Assembly (NCBI RefSeq): GCF_002043005.1
Contig: NZ_CP020333.1
Location: 105,915 to 169,914, forward strand
Direction: 5' to 3'
From: Martelella mediterranea DSM 17316
GTDB taxonomy: Bacteria > Pseudomonadota > Alphaproteobacteria > Rhizobiales > Rhizobiaceae
DNA length: 64,000 bases
A program made the position numbers and the translations under genes. The notes under the pieces were generated by a model, which worked only from the letters and a program-made list of their open reading frames with translations, had not been told where the DNA came from and ran no database searches. This document shows, in pieces, positions 1 through 8,683 of this stretch. Each line of letters opens with the position of its first letter. Position 1 is the first letter of the stretch.

Positions 1-27
1 GAGCCAATACGCACAAAGAAAGCACAT

Positions 28-45
28 AGTATCGTTTTTGATACT
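28..45. promoter_or_regulatory. Inverted-repeat operator upstream of hxlR-type gene
   Basis: Perfect 6-bp arms AGTATC and GATACT are separated by GTTTTT, 15 bp before the regulator start. A Shine-Dalgarno AAGGAG follows at 49-54. HxlR-family repressors bind short inverted repeats of this kind and many control their own gene, so autoregulation is a reasonable inference. The upstream neighbour lies outside the window. Confidence 0.5.
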
Positions 46-60
46 GCTAAGGAGCAAGAG

Positions 61-461
61 ATGGCCAAGGCCCGCCACTCCCGTTTCGACTGCAGCCCCG
101 GCTGTTCCGTCGAGGCCGCGATCGGCCTGATCGACGGCAAATGGAAATCCGTGATCCTGTTTCACCTTCTGTCCGGCACGCTGCGCTTCAACGAAATCCG
201 CCGGCACATCGTCAATGTCACGCCGCGCATGCTGACCAACCAGTTGCGCGAGCTGGAGAGGAGGACGGGCTGATCGTGCGCACCGTTTACGCGCAGGTGC
301 CGCCGAAGGTGGAATACTCGCTGTCAGAGCTTGGCCGCAGCATGGAGCCCATCCTGCTTTCTCTGAAGGGATGGGGTGATGCAATATCGGGTTTTGTTCG
401 GCAAGCCGAAGGGATACGATCCGCGAGAACGGGCGAACGAAACACAGCGGGTAGACGCTGA
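61..461 (+). pseudogene. HxlR-family transcriptional regulator, frameshifted
   Basis: HxlR proteins are small winged-helix regulators, often sensing redox or electrophile stress. The first reading frame (61-273) has the family start: an N-terminal cysteine in DCSPGCSVE, then LIDGKWKSVILFHL and RFNEIRRHI, then the recognition region TPRMLTNQLRELE. It stops at 273. The next frame resumes at once with LIVRTVYAQVPPKVEYSL and runs to 461, which is the usual HxlR C-terminus. Inserting one base in the GAGAGGAGG stretch near 262-268 restores LEREDGLIV and a protein of about 133 residues, the normal family length. ATG 61 follows a good ribosome site. This is either a real one-base deletion or a sequencing error. 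Confidence 0.8.
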
Positions 462-1058
462 GGTCATGTTCCGGCAAACGAGCCGAGTTTCGGTTCGCAG
501 GCGATGGCATTCAGCCACTACGGTTTGCTGATTTCCTCGCAGGGCCGCGCCTGTCGGCCGAAAAAGAACCGGTCGCCACATTTTGAAAACAGACTTCCCC
601 GATGACGGGAGTTGCCATTTTGGATTTCGTCCACCCATCGCCTGCCTGGACGATCGGCCATTCCTCGTCGAGCAAGACGTTACATGAGGCGACACATTGG
701 ATCAGTTCATCATCTGCGATGCCAGAACAAGTCATACCCAACTGCTGCGGATAGTCGCTGACGCCACCGGTGGTGCGCCCCTAGCCCAGATACCCCAAAG
801 CCCCGATCAAACCGCATTCATCGAGTGGCCCCTGGGAGATCGCGTTAGGTGAGGCTACCGCGGGGAGTCCTTTGACGGGGACGAAATCGGGCCTTTTTAT
901 TAGGAATCGGCGGTCAAGCGAGCCGCATAGATAAAGTGAACTGAAGTATTCGTGTTGCAATACCTGCGCAATAGTGATAATTATTCCGTGCTGTCGGAAG
1001 AAGCTCACTCTCCCCGGTCGGCTGCGGCGCCCGGCACCTTTGCTTGTCGGAGACAATC
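462..1058. other. Intergenic region with a possible structured element
   Basis: No convincing protein gene is seen on either strand; the short open frames have no family resemblance. Between about 827 and 898 there is a GGCCC segment, an internal CGTTAGGTGAGGCT (843-856), and a GGGCC followed by five T (889-898), which could fold as a structured RNA ending in a terminator. The rest is unremarkable. Confidence 0.4.
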
Positions 1059-2861
1059 ATGCAATCGCTTGAAAATGGGTTGCTTGAAGGCGTCGAAACG
1101 GCCATATCGGCGCATTTGAGCGCGACGTCGGTCTTGGAACGCCTGCCGGTCGGCGCTTATGTGTGCGCTTCAGACGGTCGTATCATCCGTTACAACGCGG
1201 CGGCGGCGGATTTATGGGGGCGAACACCGATCCCAGACGCGGAGGAGCGTTTCTGTGGCTCTCATCGCCTGTTCGACCTGAATGACCGTCACGTCCCACA
1301 CGCTGCTTGCCCGATGGCGGTCGCGCTGGCAACGGGACGAGACTTCCGTGATCAACCGATCAAAATCGAACGCCCGGATGGCAGCCGGATAACCGCGCTG
1401 GTGGATATCCAGCCGTTCAGGGACGACAGCGGCGCCGTCGCCGGCGCTGTCAACATATTCCGGCAGTCCGAGCCTCCAGCACAAGTTCCGAGCCGGAACT
1501 TCCCGGCAATGTATCGCTCGTTCAGACGCTGCAGGCTCTGCCAGCGGCGATCTACTTCACCGACGCCGACGGTAAGATCACGTTTTACAACCAAGCGGCG
1601 GCCGAAATGTGGGGCGCCCGTCCCGAAATTGGCCGCAGCGAATTCTGCGGTTCATGGAAGCTTTTTCGTCCGGACGGCACGCCATTGCCGCATGATCAGT
1701 GCCCCATGGCGGTCGCACTGAGAGAACAAAGGGCGATCAGCGGTGAAGAAGCTGAGGCTGAGCGACCCGACGGCACGCGCGTTCCTTTTTTGGCTTACCC
1801 TACGCCGCTGTTCGATGAATCCGACACGCTTGTCGGTGCAGTGAACATGCTTGTCGACATCAGCGGCCGAAAGACTGCGGAAATGGCCAGCCAGCGCCTG
1901 GCAGCGATCGTCGAATCGTCGGACGACGCGATCCTGTCCAAGGATGTGAACGGCGTCATCACGAGCTGGAACCGCGGAGCTGAACGGGCTTTATGGCTTC
2001 CGCGAAGACGAAGTGCTCGGCCGGTCGGTCACTCTTCTCATCCCGCTCGACAGACAGGATGAGGAGCCGCGGATTCTTGCTCGTATCCGAAGCGGCGAAC
2101 GGATCGAGCATTACGAAACCGTGCGGCAGAAAAAGGACGGTAGCCTGGTCGATGTTTCGCTGTCCGTGTCGCCGATTTTTGATGGCGCCGGCAAGGTCAT
2201 CGGGGCCTCGAAGATCGCAAGGGATATCTCCGAGCGGCGGCGCGCCGAAGAGCAGAAGGACCTGCTCCTGCGCGAGATGGACCACCGTGTGAAGAATCTC
2301 TTCGCGCTCGCAAGCGGCCTGGTGAATGTCAGCGTGGGCGGTGCGGCATCCGTAAGCGACCTGGTGTCCGATCTGCAGAGCAAGTTCAGGGCACTCGCAC
2401 GGGCGCATGCGCTGACGCTTTCGACGACAGGGAACGATTCCGACCGTACCGCGACGCTGCACAATCTTATCGCCGAAATAACCGAGCCCTATCGCGGGGA
2501 AGACGGCGTCTCCCGCGTCAGAGTGTCTGGGGAGGATTTCACGCTCGGACGCACAGCCGTGACAAGCATCGCACTGCTGTTGCACGAATTCGCAACCAAT
2601 GCCCTCAAATATGGCGCTTTGGGGAATCCGGATGGCGAGGTGCTGGTCGAGATATGTTCCGTCGGCAACGACGTCCGCATCGTGTGGTTCGAGGCTGGAG
2701 GGAGCCAGCAACGCGAGGGCTCATCCGGCGATGGTTTCGGCAGCCGTCTGGCTCGCGCGACGGTCGCGGCCCTGGACAGTCGTTTTGAGCGGAACTTCAG
2801 CGACCTTGGTCTCGAGATTGTGCTGTCCATTCCCCGGGCTAAGACCCGGTTTGAGGCTTGA
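1059..2861 (+). pseudogene. PAS-domain HWE-family sensor histidine kinase, two frameshifts
   Basis: This was a cytoplasmic sensor kinase with three PAS domains and an HWE-type kinase core. ATG 1059 has GGAG six bases upstream. PAS1 (LPVGAYVCASDGRIIRYN) runs in the first frame to about 1485. PAS2 (AIYFTDADGKITFYN) and the start of PAS3 (SSDDAILSKDVNGVITSWN) lie in a second frame. The rest returns to the first frame after an extra G near 1989, where dropping one base gives AERLYGFREDEVLGRS. The kinase core has the H-box REMDHRVKNLFAL, the N-box LLHEFATNALKYGAL and the G1-box IVWFEAGG, the Trp-x-Glu that names the HWE class. No transmembrane segment is seen. Two independent indels argue for decay. 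No response regulator lies next to it. Confidence 0.8.
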
Positions 2862-3062
2862 AGCGCGTTGTGCCTTTCTAAACCTCGCAACGAGCCGAAA
2901 TAGCATCGAACGCGGGATCCCATATTCCTCACGCGCAGCCGCGACTACCTCAGCTGTCACTTTCCCATCACTGCCGCGAAGCAGATATCGAAGAAACTCT
3001 TCCGGACTTACATCGTCGGCATGCCGGTCACCATCATCGGGGGCTTCTTGGGATAAAATCAT
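2721..3062 (-). pseudogene. HTH fragment resembling a Mu/TniA-type transposase N-terminus
   Basis: The frame encodes 113 residues. Residues about 35-70 read as a helix-turn-helix of the kind found at the N-terminus of Mu/TniA/TnsB-like transposases (GIPRSMLFRLVARFRK followed by ASSLKPG). The last 45 residues overlap the 3' end of the kinase gene on the opposite strand and look like chance coding. No catalytic DDE domain follows. It is most likely a truncated transposase remnant; a genuine small DNA-binding protein is the alternative. Confidence 0.35.
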
Positions 3063-3079
3063 ACGGCGACATTATGGTC

Positions 3080-3095
3080 GATCGACCGGTCGATC
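3080..3095. promoter_or_regulatory. 16-bp perfect palindrome
   Basis: GATCGACCGGTCGATC is its own reverse complement. It lies just upstream of the minus-strand HTH fragment and about 215 bp before the autotransporter start. Dimeric repressors such as TetR-type proteins use sites like this; no cognate regulator can be assigned. Confidence 0.45.
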
Positions 3096-3100
3096 AATCC

Positions 3101-3161
3101 CATTTGGAGTGTAAAAAAATCTCATTGGTGTCTCATTTGAAGTGTAACGCGTTACACTTCA
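3101..3161. promoter_or_regulatory. 24-bp palindrome with a 14-bp direct repeat
   Basis: A perfect 24-bp palindrome occupies 3138-3161, with central core TGTAACGCGTTACA. Its left arm is repeated 33 bp upstream: CATTTGGAGTGTAA at 3101-3114 against CATTTGAAGTGTAA at 3134-3147, one mismatch. The arrangement looks like a full operator plus an accessory half-site. The autotransporter start is 150 bp downstream. The sequence differs from the three LacI-type operators elsewhere in the window. Confidence 0.6.
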
Positions 3162-3310
3162 GTCTCACGCAAATCATTGAAAACATTCGATGCGCGAGTC
3201 TCGGCTTCAAACATAAATCGACAACTGTCGCAAAACTGAAACAGCTCTCTGGTTAGGTGCGCGCGACCTCACGCCATGTGAAAATGCAGTCGCCAAAACC
3301 GGAGTCCTTA

Positions 3311-6300
3311 ATGTCGCGTTCGCCTCGTATCCGCAGTTCCTTTTCCCGCAGCCGGCGTGCGATCTTCATGCTGAGCGCCAGCGTCCTCGTGCTTGGCGAT
3401 CTGTGTCTCACGGCGACGGCCGAGGCTGCGGATTTCACCGTTCCGCCAGCTTCCGGCTCGCAGACCGTTTCGGGCGACGACAGGGGCGTGATTGAAAGCG
3501 GCGCGACGCTCACGGCCACAGACGATCAGGCGATCCTCTGGGACGGTTCGGCGACCGGCGACGGCATTACGATCATCAACCACGGCACGATCGACGGCAA
3601 GAAGGAACGGGCCATCGACACCGAGGACGATGTCGGCGGCCGGTTTACGCTCACCAATACCGGCACGATCAAATCGAAGAAAGCCGATGCCTTCCGCATC
3701 GACAGCGCGTTGGAGAACGGCGCGGTGATCGTCGATAATAGCGGCATCATCACCACGGATGGCGGCCAGGCGCTCGATTTCAACAACGCCACGGCCGAAA
3801 ACGCGGTCGTCAACATCACAAACCGCGCCGCCGCGATCATCACGTCGAGCGATACCGATGCCATCCGTCTGGGGGGTGGCACGATCTCGCTCGTCAATGA
3901 CGGCACGATCTCGACCACGAAATCGGACAAGCGCGCCATTTCCTTTGACGACGACGAGAATTTCGAGACTCTCTCTTCCTTCTCGCTGACCAACGGCGTC
4001 TCCGGCGTGATCACCGCCACAGACGACGCGTTGAAGATCAAGGCCGACAAGGACAGCAGCCACGCAGCCTCGATTACGATCGACAATGCCGGCGAGATCT
4101 CGTCCTCCGTTGGCGGGCAGGCGCTCGATCTTGCCGATATCATCGCCGCCGGCTCGACCATTTCCATCACGAACAGGCAGCCCGGAACGATCTCGGCCGC
4201 CGACAATGACGGCATCAAGGCCGGCAACGGCACCACGGTCGAGAATTACGGTCTGATCCGCAGCGATTATGCCGAGGGCGAGGCGAGCGATCAGAACAAC
4301 AGCGCCATCAAGCTCGATAATGAAGATGCCGACGGCATGGCGCTCGCCGTCAACAACTACGCCGGCGCGACGATTACCGGCGCCTACCACGGCGTCAAGG
4401 CGTCCGGCGAAAACGACGTTCTGACAGTCACAAACGCCGCCGGCGGCACGATTGCGGGTCGCAACGGCTCCGGGGTGAATTCCAACGGCTCCGGCAGCAT
4501 CGTCAATTACGGCCTGATTTCCGGAACGTTCGACCCGGCCGCCGATTTCGGCGACGGCGACGGCGTCGATTTCGACCGCCGCGGTGAGTTCTACAATTAC
4601 GGCCAGATTCTCGGCCTTGGCTCCAAGGGCACCAAGGGCGGCGAGACCAAGCCCTCGACCAGCGAGGCGATCGCCACCGGCGGCGGCATCATCGTCAACG
4701 GCAGCGCGGATTACACGGACGCGCTGATTTCCGGCGCCGATAACGGCATTCTTGACGACAACAGCAATAATGGCGATGCCTTCTATGCGCTGTCGGTCAC
4801 CAATTACGGCACGATCGAAGGCAAGAACGGTTTCGGCATCAAGATGGTCAATGATGCCGGCGCCTTCGGCAATACGGTGATCAATTACGGCACGATCTCT
4901 GGCACGGAATATGCCGTCTCGATGGGCAATGGCGATGACCGGTTTGTCTATCAGGCCGGCAGCAGCGTGATCGGCTATGTCGATGCCGAAGGCGGGGTCG
5001 ACACATTCGAATTCGGCGCGCGCGACGGCGCGTTCGACCTTGGCCTTCTCGGCAGCGCCGCCACCTATCGCAATTTCGAGGCGCTTGCTTTCGCGGCTGG
5101 CTCGAACTGGACCCTGTCCGGCGAGACCGCAATCGCGTCCACCATGACGCTCGCCGGCGCGACGCTCAGGCTTGACGGCTCGCTTGCCAATATCGCGCTC
5201 GATATGGGTGCGGGCGCTTGGCTTGCGGGCAATGGCACGATCGGCGACCTGACGGTTGGCGACGGCGCGACCGTTTCGCCCGGCAACTCGATTGGCCTGA
5301 TCAATGTTGCGGGCGACATCAGCTTCGCGCCCGGCTCGACACTGATCATCGAAACCGATGGTGTCTCGGGCGCCGCCGACCTGGTCGCGGCCACAGGCAG
5401 CGCCACGCTTTCGGGCGGGACCCTGTCGCTGATGATGGCCGATCCGGCCGCCAACTGGAGCACCGCCTACACCGTGCTGACCGCAGATGGCGGCGTGTCC
5501 GGAAGCTTCGACACCGTGTCCTCCAATGCCGGCTCGACATTTTTGACGACCGGGGTCGATTATGGCGCAACCGCCGTGACCGTGCAGATGACGCGCAACA
5601 ATGTCGCCTTCGCCGACTACGCGGTGACGGCCAATGAGCGGGCCGCCGCCAATGCGCTGGATGCCCTGCCGCAATCGAGCGCGCTTTACGGCGCGGTCGT
5701 CGTGCAAGATGGCGCCGGGGCGACAGAGGCTTTCGACGCGCTTTCGGGCGACATTCACGCAAGCCTCAAGACCGGCCTGATCGAGGACAGCCGCTATGTC
5801 CGCGCCGCGGCTTTCTCGCGCCTTGAGGAAGCAGCGGGCGCGCCGGGTTTCTGGCTGCAGCCCTTCGGCGGTTGGGGCACGACGGATGGCGACGGCAATG
5901 CGCGTGGGCTTGACCGCAGCACCGGCGGCGTCCTCGGCGGCGGCGATTTTGCGCTTGGCGACACTGCCCGCGCCGGCATCATCGCCGGTTACCAGGCCTC
6001 GCGCTACAAGGAAGACGGCAGCGATGCGAAGGCGACGGCCGATACCTTCCTGCTCGGGGTCTATGGCGGCGGCGAATGGCAGGGCTTCGGCCTCAGCGCT
6101 GGCGCGGCCTATGGATGGTCCACGGTCGATACCGCCCGCACTGCGGCGTTCCCGGGCTTTTCCGAATACCTTTCCGGTTCGACAGATGCGGGCACGGCGC
6201 AGATCTTCGGCGAAGCCAGCTACAAGTTCGACATGGGTGCGGCCACGCTTCAGCCCTTCGCCAATCTCGCCTATGTCAACCTGCATACGGACGGTTATAT

Positions 6301-6685
6301 CGAAACCGGCGGGTCGGCAGCGCTGGCGGTAGCCTCCGGCGACACCGACACCACGTTCTCGACGCTTGGCCTGCGCGCTTCCACCGATTTCGATATTGCC
6401 AATGGCGGCTCCGCCAGTCTTTCCGGCATGATCGGCTGGCGTCATGCCTTCGGCACGACGGTGCCAAATGCCGCGAACAGTTTCGCCGGCGGCATGCCCT
6501 TCGTCGTCGATGGCGCGCCGATCGCCGAAAACGCGGCGGTCGTCGAGGCCGGCCTCGATTTCGATCTCGGCGCTTTCGGCAAGGACGGCAAGGGGCGGGC
6601 CGCGCTCGGCGTGTTCTACGCCGGACAGTTCGGCGACGGCTCCAGCGACAATTCGGTTCAGGGCCGGCTGACGCTCACCTTCTGA
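3311..6685 (+). CDS. Autotransporter with beta-helix passenger and outer-membrane barrel
   Basis: This type V secreted protein of 1124 residues would export its passenger across the outer membrane through its own C-terminal barrel. ATG 3311 is chosen because GGAG lies six bases upstream and the protein then begins with a basic stretch, a hydrophobic segment (AIFMLSASVLVLGDLCL) and ATAEAAD, a credible signal peptide. Residues about 60-560 are a degenerate repeat in which units such as INHGTI, LTNTGTI, VDNSGII, LVNDGTI and VTNYGTI recur every 35-50 residues, typical of a parallel beta-helix. The barrel runs from about 846 (GFWLQPFGGWG) to the end and finishes LTLTF, with the terminal Phe needed for barrel assembly. 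Whether the passenger adheres or has enzyme activity cannot be read from sequence. A GTG further upstream (3257) is less likely. Confidence 0.9.
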   Translation: MSRSPRIRSSFSRSRRAIFMLSASVLVLGDLCLTATAEAADFTVPPASGSQTVSGDDRGVIESGATLTATDDQAILWDGSATGDGITIINHGTIDGKKERAIDTEDDVGGRFTLTNTGTIKSKKADAFRIDSALENGAVIVDNSGIITTDGGQALDFNNATAENAVVNITNRAAAIITSSDTDAIRLGGGTISLVNDGTISTTKSDKRAISFDDDENFETLSSFSLTNGVSGVITATDDALKIKADKDSSHAASITIDNAGEISSSVGGQALDLADIIAAGSTISITNRQPGTISAADNDGIKAGNGTTVENYGLIRSDYAEGEASDQNNSAIKLDNEDADGMALAVNNYAGATITGAYHGVKASGENDVLTVTNAAGGTIAGRNGSGVNSNGSGSIVNYGLISGTFDPAADFGDGDGVDFDRRGEFYNYGQILGLGSKGTKGGETKPSTSEAIATGGGIIVNGSADYTDALISGADNGILDDNSNNGDAFYALSVTNYGTIEGKNGFGIKMVNDAGAFGNTVINYGTISGTEYAVSMGNGDDRFVYQAGSSVIGYVDAEGGVDTFEFGARDGAFDLGLLGSAATYRNFEALAFAAGSNWTLSGETAIASTMTLAGATLRLDGSLANIALDMGAGAWLAGNGTIGDLTVGDGATVSPGNSIGLINVAGDISFAPGSTLIIETDGVSGAADLVAATGSATLSGGTLSLMMADPAANWSTAYTVLTADGGVSGSFDTVSSNAGSTFLTTGVDYGATAVTVQMTRNNVAFADYAVTANERAAANALDALPQSSALYGAVVVQDGAGATEAFDALSGDIHASLKTGLIEDSRYVRAAAFSRLEEAAGAPGFWLQPFGGWGTTDGDGNARGLDRSTGGVLGGGDFALGDTARAGIIAGYQASRYKEDGSDAKATADTFLLGVYGGGEWQGFGLSAGAAYGWSTVDTARTAAFPGFSEYLSGSTDAGTAQIFGEASYKFDMGAATLQPFANLAYVNLHTDGYIETGGSAALAVASGDTDTTFSTLGLRASTDFDIANGGSASLSGMIGWRHAFGTTVPNAANSFAGGMPFVVDGAPIAENAAVVEAGLDFDLGAFGKDGKGRAALGVFYAGQFGDGSSDNSVQGRLTLTF

Positions 6686-6703
6686 GATGGAGCGATCCTG
6701 CTA

Positions 6704-7738
6704 TCAGGCCGGAGCGGGCCCTGTGGTGTTGCGGACAACGAGGTGGGTTTCGAGGACGTAGCGCGCCTCGCGGATCGAGCCGGATTGCAGCGCCTCCATC
6801 AGCAGGGTGACGGCGAGGCGGCCGGCTTCGGCCGAGCGGTTCGAAACCGAGGTCAGCGCCGGATAGGTGACGGCGCCGAGCACGTCATCGCAGCCGATCA
6901 GACTGAAACGCTCCGGTACGGCGACATTGTATTCGGCAAGTCCCGCGAGGATGCCCTGCGCGGTGATGTCATCGAAGGCGATTGCGGCGGTCGCGCCCGT
7001 TTCGAGGATGGCGTCAACTGTGCGGTGCCCTGATTGATAGGTTGGAACGATCGGCGGAAGCGCCACGATTTCAAGGCCGAGCTTGCGGGCAGCGCTTCTG
7101 AGCGCCGAGCGCCGTTCGCGGTTCGACCACGAGGTGTGCGGGCCGTTGACATAGACTATTTTTCGGTGGCCGAGCTCGGCCAGGTGTTCCGCCGCCTGCC
7201 TTACGCCCGATCCGGAATCGATGAGCACGCGGGGGATGCCCTTGATGTCGCGATTGATCAGCACCAGCGGGCGCTGCGCGGCATGAGCAAGGATGCGTTC
7301 GTCCGAAAGCCGCGGCGATGCCAGCACCAGCCCCTCGACCTGACCGGCGAAGCGGCCGAGCAGCTTGTCCTCCTGCGCCGGCTTTTCTTCGGTATTGCCA
7401 AGGAACACGCAGAAATCGGAACGGTCGGCCTCAAGCTGGGTTGCAGCGATCAGCGGCGGGAAGAACGGGTTGGCGATGTCGGGCACCACAAGGGCGATAT
7501 TGCCGTGCCGGCCGGTGGAAAGCGCCCGGGCCGTGTGGTTCGGCACATAACCGAGCGCCTGCGCCGCCTTCATGATCCGCTCCACGGTCTCGGGCAGAAG
7601 CATGTCGGGATGGCGGAAGGCGCGCGATACGCTGGAGCGCGCCACCCCTGCCTCAGCGGCCACCTGGCTGATGGTGACACCCTTGTCGCGCTTGATCATG
7701 GCGGTGCGGCTTTCCTGCGATAATTTTCCCCTGACCAT
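6704..7738 (-). CDS. LacI-family repressor of the amino-sugar island
   Basis: A LacI/GalR transcriptional regulator of 344 residues. The N-terminal helix-turn-helix is VTISQVAAEAGVARSSVSRAF (residues 21-41). The periplasmic-binding-like sensor domain begins at IALVVPDIANPFF and contains the conserved CDDVLGAVTYPALTSVSN near the C-terminus. The start at 7738 gives the first ATG; an ATG at 7699 (MIKRDKGVTIS) would also leave the HTH intact. The gene is divergent from nagB, and a perfect palindromic site lies between them. The inducer is probably an amino-sugar phosphate or the imported sugar, inferred from the neighbours. The gene converges on the autotransporter with only 18 bp between. Confidence 0.9.
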   Translation of the reverse strand: MVRGKLSQESRTAMIKRDKGVTISQVAAEAGVARSSVSRAFRHPDMLLPETVERIMKAAQALGYVPNHTARALSTGRHGNIALVVPDIANPFFPPLIAATQLEADRSDFCVFLGNTEEKPAQEDKLLGRFAGQVEGLVLASPRLSDERILAHAAQRPLVLINRDIKGIPRVLIDSGSGVRQAAEHLAELGHRKIVYVNGPHTSWSNRERRSALRSAARKLGLEIVALPPIVPTYQSGHRTVDAILETGATAAIAFDDITAQGILAGLAEYNVAVPERFSLIGCDDVLGAVTYPALTSVSNRSAEAGRLAVTLLMEALQSGSIREARYVLETHLVVRNTTGPAPA

Positions 7739-7778
7739 CCTTGTAGAATACTTGCAACGGTTTCGGCTACTCGCTTGC

Positions 7779-7806
7779 TTGACATGCAACCGGTTGCATG
7801 GAATGT
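7779..7806 (+). promoter_or_regulatory. nagB promoter with embedded LacI operator
   Basis: A consensus -35 hexamer TTGACA (7779-7784) overlaps the palindrome CATGCAACCGGTTGCATG (7783-7800), which fills the spacer before a weak -10 (near 7801-7806). The same layout, TTGACA then GCAACCGGTTGC, recurs before the solute-binding protein gene at 11898-11916. A weaker half-match, TTGCAACGG, at 7752-7760 lies nearer the repressor gene. A repressor bound here would block RNA polymerase directly. Confidence 0.75.
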
Positions 7807-7879
7807 TGCCAACAAGATTGATGCCTGAACCGGCCGTGAAGCGCCTCCAGGTTCGCTGCTCGCCGTTATGGAGACTGAC

Positions 7880-8683
7880 TTGACGATCGCAGAACGCTCC
7901 CACCCCGCGCCGGTCCCGCAACCGCTGACGCTGCGTCAACACGGCGCCCTTCTGGTCAAGAGTTTCGAGGACCGTGCCGGCATGGGCGCGGCGGCGGCGG
8001 CCGATATCGCGGCGGCCCTGCGCGCGCGGATCGCCAATCGCGGCGCGGTGCGGATGGTTTTCGCCGCCGCCCCCAGCCAGGCCGAGGCGCTCGCCACGCT
8101 TGTCGCCGCGCCGGGGATCGACTGGTCGCGCGTCACCGCCTTTCACATGGACGACTATATCGGCCTTGCCGCCGATCATCCTTCCGGTTTTGCCAACTGG
8201 CTCGACGCTTATCTCTTTTCCAGAGTGCGGTTTGCTGCGGTCCATCGCCTCGATCCGGGCGATGATCCGGAGGGTGCTGCGGCACGCTATGCGGATAAGA
8301 TGGCCGAGGCGCCTATCGATTTCGTGGTGCTCGGCATCGGCGAAAACGGCCATATCGCGTTCAACGACCCGCCGGTCGCCGATTTTGACGATCCGCTCGA
8401 TGTGAAGCCCGTAGCGCTCGACGATGTCTGCCGCACGCAGCAGGTCAATGACGGCTGCTTTCCCGATTTCGATTCCGTGCCGCGGGAGGCGCTGACGCTC
8501 ACCGTGCCGCGCCTGATGCGTGCGGACCGCCTGTTCTGTCTCGTGCCGGGTGCAAACAAGCGCGAGGCCGTGCGCGGCACGCTGTATGGCGCGGTTGAAA
8601 CCGCCTGCCCGGCGAGTATCCTGCGCACCCATTCCGCCTGCACCCTATATCTCGACAGGGATTCCGACCCAGATGCCCGATAG
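7880..8683 (+). CDS. nagB: Glucosamine-6-phosphate deaminase-like protein
   Basis: A NagB-family (glucosamine/galactosamine-6-phosphate isomerase) enzyme of 267 residues, expected to convert an amino-sugar phosphate to a ketose phosphate plus ammonia in the cytoplasm. Family motifs are FHMDDYIGL (88-96) with the active-site aspartates and GIGENGHIAFNDP (152-164) with the catalytic His158. The E. coli enzyme has Asp-Gly-His where this one has Asn-Gly-His, a variant that may alter substrate or mechanism. TTG 7880 is preferred: GGAG sits six bases upstream, while the in-frame ATG 7868 has no ribosome site and its codon overlaps that GGAG. It is first in the operon, directly behind the LacI operator, and overlaps the next gene by 11 bp. 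Confidence 0.85.
   Translation: MTIAERSHPAPVPQPLTLRQHGALLVKSFEDRAGMGAAAAADIAAALRARIANRGAVRMVFAAAPSQAEALATLVAAPGIDWSRVTAFHMDDYIGLAADHPSGFANWLDAYLFSRVRFAAVHRLDPGDDPEGAAARYADKMAEAPIDFVVLGIGENGHIAFNDPPVADFDDPLDVKPVALDDVCRTQQVNDGCFPDFDSVPREALTLTVPRLMRADRLFCLVPGANKREAVRGTLYGAVETACPASILRTHSACTLYLDRDSDPDAR

Larger units (their letters stand above)
2862..3310. other. Promoter region upstream of the autotransporter
   Basis: Apart from the HTH fragment on the minus strand, the stretch has no gene. It is AT-richer than its surroundings and carries a 16-bp palindrome, a 14-bp direct repeat and a 24-bp palindrome, listed separately, in the 250 bp before the autotransporter start. Confidence 0.5.

Noticed and set aside
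3074..3256. A 60-residue plus-strand frame just before the autotransporter
   Set aside because: It runs across the palindromes and direct repeat, has no ribosome site or recognisable features, and lies in what is best read as promoter DNA.
3308..6445. A 1045-residue open frame on the minus strand opposite the autotransporter
   Set aside because: It is the mirror of a repeat-rich, GC-biased gene. Its composition (Arg-, Ala-, Gly- and Val-rich, no domain) is typical of an antisense shadow, and the plus-strand protein has a signal peptide, repeats and barrel.
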